From assembly GCF_900116415.1 (NCBI RefSeq), contig NZ_FPAP01000008.1, positions 1 through 64,000 of the forward strand: a stretch of DNA of 64,000 nt. The letters are read 5' to 3'. The notes below the pieces were generated by a model. That model made no database searches and was not told where the DNA came from. It saw only the letters and a list, made by a program, of their open reading frames with translations. Below are positions 50,489 to 58,269 of this stretch, in pieces. The DNA is from Chryseobacterium formosense (lineage in GTDB: Bacteria; Bacteroidota; Bacteroidia; Flavobacteriales; Weeksellaceae). Made by a program: the position numbers and the translations under genes. The stretch's first letter is position 1. Every line of letters starts with the position of its first letter.

Positions 50489-52201
50489 ATGGAAACCACA
50501 TCTAAAAAGTATCTTGATCAAATTCGCAAAGAATTAAACGAGTTTGATTGGGCTGCAGCAACTATTACTTGTACCAATCTTATTGAAGAGATTTTTTCAA
50601 CTGAGATTACTTACGAAATTGATGATTTTTTTCAAATAATGAAGCAATTGCGAAGAAAACGTAGGTTTGCATTGATGGTTCGACTAGGAGATGCATTAAG
50701 TATTACTTCAAGAACAAACTTTTCCATAAGAAATCTATATGCACAATCACTAATCGAACAAGGTTATTTTACCTCTGGAATTTCTGTATTAGAAAAATTA
50801 GAATTGGAAATGAACAGTAATGGAAAAAATTCAACACAAGAATACTTTGAAACACAAGGCATTTTGGGCAGGGCATATAAGCAACTTTTTATAAGAACAG
50901 GATATAGTAAATCTGAAACAGCGGTAAAGTTTTTAGAGAAAAGTATTGAATATTATATCCAAGTTTATAAGAATGATAGTAAAATTCATACATGGCATGG
51001 AATAAATGCGGTTGCACTTTTAGCAATGGCAGAGAGGCACAAAATATTATCCATTAGTTCTCTTGGAGATTATGAAGTATTGGCAAAGGAAATACTTTCA
51101 AATATAGAAGAAAAAGAAAATAAAAGCACTGCTGATGCTTGGCATTTTGCTACAGCTTCCGAATGCTGTCTAGCATTAAAAGATTATGATGAAGCATTAA
51201 AATGGCTTGCGGGTTATTCTTCTCAGGAAGATTGTGATGCATTTGAGCTAGCAAGTACATTAAGACAATTTGAAGAAGTTTGGGAATTGAGTATGGATGA
51301 AAAATCAGGACAGATACTTATGCCCCTTTTAAGAGCAGAATTGCTTAGGAGAAGTGGTGGAGAATTTGAAATGGATCCGGAAGACATTCGTAAAGAATTA
51401 TCTTTAGCAAAGAAAGTGACTAGCCAATATGAAAATTTGGTTGAGGAAGATACTGGATACTCCCATTCAAAGTCAAAGTTAGAAAAGGTATTTGGGGAGG
51501 ACTCCTTTAGAACCTACAAATGGTATATGCAGGGAGCGGCAAGATGTCTTGCCGTAGCAAGAATTGGTCTTGATAGCAGCCGTGGAGAAGGAACGGGTTT
51601 TTTGGTGAAGGGAAATAGCCTACATGAATCATTGGGTGAAGAACTGTTTCTTCTTACCAACTCACATGTTATTAGTGATGATCCTTTAGAAAAAGCTCTG
51701 AGCCCCAAAGAAGCAATTGTTATTTTTGAAGTATTAAATCCTAACTTAGAGTTTAAGCTTAGTGAAATTGTATGGTCTTCGCCTAGTACAGAGCTAGATG
51801 CCTCCCTAGTTCGTTTTTCGGTACAGGATAATCAAAAACTTGTAGAACTTACTAAAAATATTGAGTGGTATCCTCTTACAGATACACTTCCATTAGGTGA
51901 AGACCAGAAAGTATACATCATTGGTCATCCTAGAGGCGGAACGCTACAGCTTTCTTTTCAAGATAATCATTTATTAGACCATCAAGATCCATTGATTCAT
52001 TATCGCACTCCTACTGATAACGGAAGTTCCGGAAGTCCCATATTTAATAGAACTTGGATGCTTTTAGGATTACACCATGCCGGAAGCGATGAAATGCAAT
52101 GTTTAAATGGTAAAGAAGGAAATTATTCAGCTAATGAAGGTATTTACATTCAAGCAATTATCGCTGCATTATCGAAAAAATTAGATCCGAAAACTGATTA
52201 G
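50489..52201 (+). CDS. TRAFs-binding/TPR protein with trypsin-like protease domain
   Basis: 570 residues. The N-terminal half (about 1-330) is helical repeat; the block FETQGILGRAYKQLF...KFLEKSIEYYIQVYKND...GINAVALLAMA matches the DUF4071/TRAFs-binding domain. The C-terminal half is a trypsin-fold protease: His393 (TNSHVIS), Asp437 (TELDASLV), Ser514 (NGSSGSPIF), plus the VYIIGHPRGG strand. The protease may be a helix-repeat-regulated effector or a processing factor for the hydrolase encoded 2 bp upstream. The TRAFs-binding domain is shared with the protein at 54298-55527. Confidence 0.85.
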   Translation: METTSKKYLDQIRKELNEFDWAAATITCTNLIEEIFSTEITYEIDDFFQIMKQLRRKRRFALMVRLGDALSITSRTNFSIRNLYAQSLIEQGYFTSGISVLEKLELEMNSNGKNSTQEYFETQGILGRAYKQLFIRTGYSKSETAVKFLEKSIEYYIQVYKNDSKIHTWHGINAVALLAMAERHKILSISSLGDYEVLAKEILSNIEEKENKSTADAWHFATASECCLALKDYDEALKWLAGYSSQEDCDAFELASTLRQFEEVWELSMDEKSGQILMPLLRAELLRRSGGEFEMDPEDIRKELSLAKKVTSQYENLVEEDTGYSHSKSKLEKVFGEDSFRTYKWYMQGAARCLAVARIGLDSSRGEGTGFLVKGNSLHESLGEELFLLTNSHVISDDPLEKALSPKEAIVIFEVLNPNLEFKLSEIVWSSPSTELDASLVRFSVQDNQKLVELTKNIEWYPLTDTLPLGEDQKVYIIGHPRGGTLQLSFQDNHLLDHQDPLIHYRTPTDNGSSGSPIFNRTWMLLGLHHAGSDEMQCLNGKEGNYSANEGIYIQAIIAALSKKLDPKTD

Positions 52202-52214
52202 CTTTTAGGAAAAA

Positions 52215-52824
52215 TCACAACTTCCAATTAAGAACATCATCTAATGGATGATATGATTTAGTATTAGAAAAAATTCTTGTTTCACTAATCATCTTGCTTT
52301 CGGTCTTATCAGAAATTTCAGATATATATTTATTGAGAGATTTTGTTCCTCTAATTTGATATCCGACTTGCAGATAATCGGGTAATGCTTTTTCAGAAAT
52401 ATCTTGTGTAATGTCAGAATTCCCAGCCTAATCTTATTTTCTTTATTTTGGGTATGATTCTTGTCTAAAATTGCTGCATGACCGTAACCAACTTCAAAGG
52501 GCACCCATTGTGATTGGTATGTTTTTGCAGAGATTACCACAAACATGTGGGTGCTCTTTTTGATACCATTTTTAATAGATTACGTAATTTTTTCTGCATT
52601 GTTTGAAGCCGCAGCGATTTGTAATTCTTTATCGTCTTCATCCAAATAGTAATCAATTCCTGCATCTTTTAAATATTCAGCAATCTTTCTGCAGTCAGGC
52701 TTATCTTTTCTTTTATGGCTTAGAAAAATGCAAGGTCTTTTTTTAATGAATCATCTTTAAGAGCATCTAGTACCCAATGCGCCCCTTCGAATAAATCTGC
52801 TTTGTTGAAACCTTTTTTTATCAT
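52215..52824 (-). pseudogene. Decayed TIR-domain gene, last gene of the patatin operon
   Basis: Reading from the ATG at 52824: MIKKGFNKADLFEGAHWVLDALKD, a frameshift, then AIFLSHKRKDKPDCRKIAEYLKDAGIDYYLDEDDKELQ (a TIR start), an in-frame TAA inside EKIT*SIKNG, then THMFVVISAKTYQSQWVPFEVGYGHAAIL with the Glu of a TIR catalytic helix, a second frameshift near GIL, and DITQDISEKALPDYLQVGYQIRG to a TGA at 52215. Three lesions within 610 bp mean a pseudogene. It begins 2 bp after the SLATT gene and was the sixth gene of that operon. Confidence 0.82.
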
Positions 52825-52826
52825 CT

Positions 52827-53711
52827 TTAAAATCTTTTTTGTGCTAACCAAAGAGTATGCTCTCGAGACATTGCATTTTCAGAGTCCAAGACAAAAATTT
52901 TGAATTTTTCTTCATTATCTATAAATTCAGCTTCTTGCTTAATCAGATTAAGTTCAGAAGTTGCTGTTGTATATGCTTCTTTATTTTCCTGATATTTTTT
53001 TAATTGCAGCCAACCAAAAAAACTTGCTGACAATGTAGTAAATAAACCTACAAAATTGAAGTTAGATTCCGGACTTAATATTAAATACGCTATTGAAATT
53101 AAAGCTAATAATTGCATGGCTATAACTCCCAAAAACCAACTTTCATATTTCGTCTTATTACTATCAGCTTTATCAGAATACCATTTAATCTGATTGTCAA
53201 TTCTGTTTTTTAAATAAAATTCTCTCCTAACACTTAAATTTAAATTTCTAATTTTTTCCATTTCATAAGTTATTATTGGCAGAGACAAATATTTTGCTTG
53301 CAAAGAAGAATGTAAATCTTTAAACTCTTCATTCAATTCTTTCATTCTATTTGTGAATCTTAATTTAGCTTCTTCATTTGTTATTGAATTTTCAAAATAT
53401 TCTGATTTTGTCATGAAGCGCCAAGTCAAAGTCTTTACAGACTCAGCTAAAGCTCTACCTCGATACCAAATATCTTCATACTTTTTATTTTTAATAATCA
53501 AAGAAAAAAGAATAGCGATAAGCATTACAATTCCAGAAATAATATAAATTATTTTCTTGCTCTCTTCTGGCTGAAAATTATAGATTGTTAATGTGGCACT
53601 CAAGACCATTAAAAATAAATCTAGTCTAACATATCTGGTATATAGTTTTTGCGCCAGCAAAGATGCTTGGTCTCCTGCAATATAATAGTTAGGAAAATCT
53701 TTTTCTTTCAT
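52827..53711 (-). CDS. SLATT-family (DUF4231) membrane protein, candidate pore effector
   Basis: 294 residues, two pairs of transmembrane helices (about 30-72 and 190-236) separated by a long helical region. DIWYRGRALAESVKTLTWRFM and SFFGWLQLKKYQENKEAYTTATSELNLIKQE match the SLATT_3/SLATT_1 combination. Burroughs and Aravind described SLATT proteins as membrane effectors of nucleotide-signal systems, forming pores when triggered. The gene overlaps the TIR-like gene by 1 bp, an obvious sensor-effector unit. Confidence 0.82.
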   Translation of the reverse strand: MKEKDFPNYYIAGDQASLLAQKLYTRYVRLDLFLMVLSATLTIYNFQPEESKKIIYIISGIVMLIAILFSLIIKNKKYEDIWYRGRALAESVKTLTWRFMTKSEYFENSITNEEAKLRFTNRMKELNEEFKDLHSSLQAKYLSLPIITYEMEKIRNLNLSVRREFYLKNRIDNQIKWYSDKADSNKTKYESWFLGVIAMQLLALISIAYLILSPESNFNFVGLFTTLSASFFGWLQLKKYQENKEAYTTATSELNLIKQEAEFIDNEEKFKIFVLDSENAMSREHTLWLAQKRF

Positions 53712-54295
53712 TACGGTTTTACTTTAGTTTTATTAGAAATCGGTTGAGTTCTTTTATCGAAAGCTAAATCTATATAATAATTTGGAGCAGCACAAAAATC
53801 TTCCCAAGTTGTTAAAACGCAGTATCTATCGATCTCACTCCAAGCACATTTGTCATTTGGAATATAGTAATTATAAGAAAATTCTTTGATAACAGTATTA
53901 TCATTTATACTTACACAATTATGATTTCCTCCACACGTACTACAATAATATGAACCTTTGTAGATTTTCTCTTTCATTGATGGCAAAACAACTCCTAAAA
54001 TACCATTTTTAGTATTTCCTAATCCGTGGTATAAAGATGATTGCAGTTCTCTTTTAATAAATGTTTGGTTTTCAAACCACGAATTCTCTGCTGATTTATC
54101 TCCAATCAGAAATATGGTAACAGTAGAGTCTGATAAATAATTTTCTCTGATTTTCCTCATAATATAGTCTTCATCATAAGAATTTATAGGGTCATGTAAT
54201 GATTTATCAATCATATCTACATCAAGATGATCATGTATGTAGGTTTTGTAGACTCTATCTTCTGTTTTGAAAGAAATGAAACATTTGTGTGCCAT
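53711..54295 (-). CDS. MTH538-type TIR protein
   Basis: 194 residues. MAHKCFISFKTEDRVYKTYIHDHLD opens a TIR-like domain of the ThsB/MTH538 kind; SDSTVTIFLIGDKSAENSWFENQTFIKRELQSS holds a Glu in the expected catalytic helix. An insert, YYCSTCGGNHNC, has three cysteines in a CxxC...C arrangement and may bind a metal. Likely makes or senses an NAD-derived signal that opens the SLATT channel encoded directly downstream (1-bp overlap). The upstream gene is 2 bp away. Confidence 0.82.
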   Translation of the reverse strand: MAHKCFISFKTEDRVYKTYIHDHLDVDMIDKSLHDPINSYDEDYIMRKIRENYLSDSTVTIFLIGDKSAENSWFENQTFIKRELQSSLYHGLGNTKNGILGVVLPSMKEKIYKGSYYCSTCGGNHNCVSINDNTVIKEFSYNYYIPNDKCAWSEIDRYCVLTTWEDFCAAPNYYIDLAFDKRTQPISNKTKVKP

Positions 54296-54297
54296 AA

Positions 54298-55527
54298 TTA
54301 TTTTTCTAATTTTTCTAAATGTTTAATTCCATCCTCAAATGTTTCTATTTGCCACGGTTCTGGATTTAATCCATAAAATTTATCCTTATAAATCTGAAAA
54401 TTTTCTAAATCATCCATAGCAAAATAACAGTTAGCCAGAGTTGCATAAATCCAGATTAAATCTGAACGTTTTTCGAAATCCTCATCATTCTTTAATTTTT
54501 CTACAATTTTAATGATTTCTTTACGGACTACATTAGCCACATACCTAAGTGAAATTTTCTCTGTAGGATCCGTTGATATTTCTGATTTAAAATCTAAACA
54601 AAGAGCATAATTTTCTCCATTATAATAATCCTGCTTTATTGTGAAACCTCTCCTGTAATATTCAATAGCTTTATCAAGGTAGTCGGTTGCTATTTTATTA
54701 TTTTCCCACATTCTCTTGTAAATAGCTCCAGTAATTCCTAAGGTTTCGGGATCTGTAGTATTCCAATTTTCAGGATCTAATTTACTTATAATGGTTAAAG
54801 CATTATTTAAAGCTATATTGGGACTCTCTGTTTTGTCTTTATAAGTACATAATGCCCATTGCTGAATGTAATAAGCATCATTTTCTACTCTGTCACTTGC
54901 TCTCTGCCAAAGACCTGCTGCTGCATGGAAATTACTTGCAGACATCTCTCTTTTTGCATTTTCTACCAATGCAAATACACTACTATTTTTTTCAGCTAAA
55001 TCCTTAATAATTTGACTATACTCAATTTCAGGTAATATATAAGGGGTCATTCCTCTTATGTGATGAAAAAGCGGACTGTCGGTTTCCTTAGTTCTGTTAA
55101 CTTCCAATATCAAATCGGTTAAGTCTTTTATACACCGTTCAGATTCTGTCACACCAATATCTTCGCCCATGTGCGAATACATGAAGATAGAGTTATGATT
55201 AATATCAAAGGGGATATTACCTTCCCTTTCTTTCATTACAATAGTTGAAAACGGTTTTGCTGCGTGGCGAATTCCCAATTCATATATTGCATTAGGATTG
55301 AACGTTGTAATATCTGCAATACACAAATCGGCATGGATAAGTAATGCATACATATTTTTATCAATAATTCCTGAGTTCAGAATTTCATCACTACGAACAC
55401 ATGTAAAACCTGCATTTTCTACAGCGGGTTTTATAATATTGTGATAGGTTTTATCCAGATCATACGTTTTTCCTAAAGCAGGGTCGGTTTTTTTACCGTA
55501 GCCCATGATGACGAAGCAGAGTGGCAT
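54298..55527 (-). CDS. Deoxyribosyltransferase/TIR-like Rossmannoid with TRAFs-binding domain
   Basis: 409 residues. The N-terminal 100 (CFVIMGYGKKTDPALGKTYDLDKTYHNIIKPAVENAG..., ADLCIADITTFNPNAIYELGIRHAAKP) is a TIR-like/nucleoside-2-deoxyribosyltransferase-like fold with the NPNxxYELG signature; the Glu there fits a nucleosidase active site. Residues 200-409 are TPR-type and TRAFs-binding (NWNTTDPETLGITGAIYKRMWE, KAIEYYRRGFTIKQDYYNGENYAL). Probably a sensor or nucleotide-hydrolysing effector. It overlaps the upstream TIR-TM gene by 35 bp. Confidence 0.8.
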   Translation of the reverse strand: MPLCFVIMGYGKKTDPALGKTYDLDKTYHNIIKPAVENAGFTCVRSDEILNSGIIDKNMYALLIHADLCIADITTFNPNAIYELGIRHAAKPFSTIVMKEREGNIPFDINHNSIFMYSHMGEDIGVTESERCIKDLTDLILEVNRTKETDSPLFHHIRGMTPYILPEIEYSQIIKDLAEKNSSVFALVENAKREMSASNFHAAAGLWQRASDRVENDAYYIQQWALCTYKDKTESPNIALNNALTIISKLDPENWNTTDPETLGITGAIYKRMWENNKIATDYLDKAIEYYRRGFTIKQDYYNGENYALCLDFKSEISTDPTEKISLRYVANVVRKEIIKIVEKLKNDEDFEKRSDLIWIYATLANCYFAMDDLENFQIYKDKFYGLNPEPWQIETFEDGIKHLEKLEK

Positions 55528-57052
55528 GGTGGTTAGTTTTTTTAGTTAATAATTTTTGAATTTTATTGAAAAATGGATTATCTTTTTTTGTGATTTTTAA
55601 ACTATCTTTCTCAGCTTTAGAGAAATCATTTATTCCTAAGTTCAAAATGTTTTTTACAATTGAATTAGGATCTTCATCTAATAATTTTGGTGGTTTGAAA
55701 TCAAATTTTTGAATAAAGCATCCTTCTTCATTCTTCCCACAAACTAATACAAAAAGTTGATTTGTAGGCTCGCTCCAAAATAAACCTTTAACCATTTGAA
55801 TGTAGTTATCACCATACATTATAGAGTAAAAGTCTTTAACGGATGTATCAGTTTCATAAAACAATGTGACTTCTTCAAGTGGATGCCTTTCGAAGGCATC
55901 CGTATGTTCTCCGGCAGAATCCCCATCATAACAATTAGCAAAAATTAACAATTTATTATCTGTAGTAACAAAATTAAACATAGAACTTGTGGTAAAGAAT
56001 GATATAGGATAATTACTACATTCATTCGTAAAATTAATTTGTGATAAACTATCCGCCGAATATTGATACTTTGAATACTTATAAATATTTTCTTTATTTT
56101 CTAAAAGAAGACCTTCATCAACTAAAATTTTCCCAAAGTCTATTTGATCTTCAACAATACTAAACCGTAATTTTTGTTTTAAACTAATTTTAGAAAAAAA
56201 TAAACTCCGCCCAATACTGTCTACTGTGCAAAGATCGTGTACGACTGTTTTTTTATAAAAATCATTTAGCAATGAAAAAGTCGCACTATCCTTATTAGTT
56301 TCATAAGCTTTTGCATAGAAAAGTAATGTCTTATTTATATCTGACTCTCTATGTTTATTCCCTTCCGCTATTAAATTATTTGCAATTGCATTTTGCTCAT
56401 TAGTTTCTTTCTGTCTGTAAAACATATATCCCAATAGAGATATAGAAACAAGAGAAATAATTCCAAGAGTTAAAGCAAAAATAGTTGTTGTTTTTCTTTT
56501 CTTTTCATCACTCTCAATCTCTCTTGGCTCAATTCCTGTAATTGCAGAAATAATCTTTACAATTTTGTATGTAAAACCGCTAGATTTATTATCAATTGGA
56601 CGATTTTTTTTATTTACATAATCTGTCAAGTCTATATATAAAGGTTCTGATGAAAATTTACCTTTAAGACTTTTCGGTAAACAATTGGTTTTCTCCCAAT
56701 CAAAATCATTCTTTATATTATTCCAATGTATTTCTCCTGAAGTAATAACTATATTAAATTTGTGAAATTGAGAGTCTTTTTCTGCCCACTTTTCAATTTC
56801 ATCTATAATCCACTTTGATTCAGAAGCTTTAGGAGAAGCTAAAAGAATAAAATTTTCAGAATTCTCAAGTGCCTTTTCGATATTTTCCCAAAGATGTGGA
56901 TTGGCTCCTAAGTTAGTTTCGTCCCTAAAAACATTCAAATTCCTACTTAACTTATACCAAGGCTTACCAATGTTCTCAATGGCTTTTTGGATAGCAGGAG
57001 CAATAGTTCCGCAATCGGAATGTGAATATGATATAAAAGCATCATACTTCAT
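55493..57052 (-). CDS. TIR-domain transmembrane protein
   Basis: 519 residues. A TIR domain at 1-140 (YDAFISYSHSDCGTIAPAIQKAIENIG, NLNVFRDETNLGANPHLWENIEKALENSENFILLASPKASESKWIIDEIEKWAE) contains the Glu in the catalytic helix. A single transmembrane segment follows (about 192-213), then a 300-residue C-terminal domain of unknown type, without clear repeats or signal. The gene abuts the patatin gene (0 bp gap) and overlaps 54298-55527. A sensor with the TIR in the cytoplasm and the C-terminal part outside is a reasonable reading, not proof. Confidence 0.78.
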   Translation of the reverse strand: MKYDAFISYSHSDCGTIAPAIQKAIENIGKPWYKLSRNLNVFRDETNLGANPHLWENIEKALENSENFILLASPKASESKWIIDEIEKWAEKDSQFHKFNIVITSGEIHWNNIKNDFDWEKTNCLPKSLKGKFSSEPLYIDLTDYVNKKNRPIDNKSSGFTYKIVKIISAITGIEPREIESDEKKRKTTTIFALTLGIISLVSISLLGYMFYRQKETNEQNAIANNLIAEGNKHRESDINKTLLFYAKAYETNKDSATFSLLNDFYKKTVVHDLCTVDSIGRSLFFSKISLKQKLRFSIVEDQIDFGKILVDEGLLLENKENIYKYSKYQYSADSLSQINFTNECSNYPISFFTTSSMFNFVTTDNKLLIFANCYDGDSAGEHTDAFERHPLEEVTLFYETDTSVKDFYSIMYGDNYIQMVKGLFWSEPTNQLFVLVCGKNEEGCFIQKFDFKPPKLLDEDPNSIVKNILNLGINDFSKAEKDSLKITKKDNPFFNKIQKLLTKKTNHHATLLRHHGLR

Positions 57053-58177
57053 TTATTTGAAATATATTGATAACACTTCTTTCTCCGCACTTTCTTTTCC
57101 AATATCGTACAAAAGATATCTATTGCCTGCATTACTCATTTCAGCGATATCTTTAATATCTCTGAAAGTAAACTCTCTATTCAAGCCTAAACCATTTAAA
57201 GAATTTTCTGACAAACAAATATTAAATCTCAAATAATTTAATGTTGGCTTTTCATACAAACAATCATCTTTTAAATCTTTCATTTCAGAGTCAATCTCTT
57301 TTGCGGTAGGTGATTTTGATAACCATTGCAACATAATTTGATTTTGCCAACTTGCATCCTGCATTAACATATCTGGAACACTTTTAGCCCAAGATAACAA
57401 CCAAGACTCATCAATTTGTTTTGCATGCTTATGATATTCCGTATATCCCGTGCCAATAGATACTAGCTTAAGATTTTCTTCTCCTACTTTCCACTTAAAA
57501 GGAAATCTTTTCATAGTGGCTATCATTAAAAGATTCAATGATGGATTATTAGCCATACTTACTCCACCATCTACAAATGCAGCTATTTCGCCATTACCAA
57601 TATCAATAGATTGAGGAATAAAATAAGAAGGAGCTGCAGAACTAGCTCTTAGTAATTGCCATAGAGGAATATTTTGATTGGATTCATAAAACAATCCTTT
57701 AGGATGATTAAGAAAAAACCATGTACTATTAGTATCAGCTCTCTTAGCTACAATACACAAACCTGTTTTTATTCTTTCACTCCCTAGAGTTATATCGCCA
57801 AGATATTTTTTAAGATTTTTCACTAAACTTTTCTCACTGAACTCAGATTTAAAAAATCGATAGGTTTCTAAAGGATTCCACCAATTACGTTTTCCTGCGA
57901 AGATTTCTCCTCCAAGTTCCATATACATATCCTTAATTTCATCTACTGGTTTCCCTAGAGCTAATAAACTTGCTATTATAGCTCCTGTTGAAGTACCTCC
58001 AATAAGATCAAAATAATCACTTAACACATAGTTTGGATTATTTTCTTTTTTACGTAAAATAGTTTCGATTTTTTTAAGATATCCTAATGATAGTGCTCCA
58101 CGAATCCCCCCTCCATCCAAAGAAAGTATTCTTTTAGGCTTAGAATTACTAAGCCTGTCTAGATGATCGTTTTTCAC
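57053..58177 (-). CDS. Patatin-like phospholipase, candidate defence effector
   Basis: 374 residues, GTG start. Oxyanion loop LDGGGIRGALSL (residues 20-31), nucleophile GGTSTGAIIAS with Ser63, and Asp203 in FVDGGVSMANNP form the complete Ser/Asp dyad. Similar to CapV-type phospholipases that lyse membranes in CBASS, but no nucleotidyltransferase (CD-NTase) is present; it may instead be activated by a TIR product. The downstream TIR-TM gene follows without a gap. First gene of the six-gene operon. Confidence 0.85.
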   Translation of the reverse strand: MKNDHLDRLSNSKPKRILSLDGGGIRGALSLGYLKKIETILRKKENNPNYVLSDYFDLIGGTSTGAIIASLLALGKPVDEIKDMYMELGGEIFAGKRNWWNPLETYRFFKSEFSEKSLVKNLKKYLGDITLGSERIKTGLCIVAKRADTNSTWFFLNHPKGLFYESNQNIPLWQLLRASSAAPSYFIPQSIDIGNGEIAAFVDGGVSMANNPSLNLLMIATMKRFPFKWKVGEENLKLVSIGTGYTEYHKHAKQIDESWLLSWAKSVPDMLMQDASWQNQIMLQWLSKSPTAKEIDSEMKDLKDDCLYEKPTLNYLRFNICLSENSLNGLGLNREFTFRDIKDIAEMSNAGNRYLLYDIGKESAEKEVLSIYFK

Positions 58178-58269
58178 AGTTTTTGTAGTTTTTATTAAAA
58201 AATAAATTTAGTAAAAAAACAGTAAAGTAGGAATATTTTTGTAAAGTATATAGTAAATATTATAAAATC

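Noticed and set aside
57053..58177. CBASS (patatin effector CapV with cyclase)
   Set aside because: Patatin is present but no CD-NTase, Cap2/Cap3 or HORMA/TRIP13 gene lies near it.
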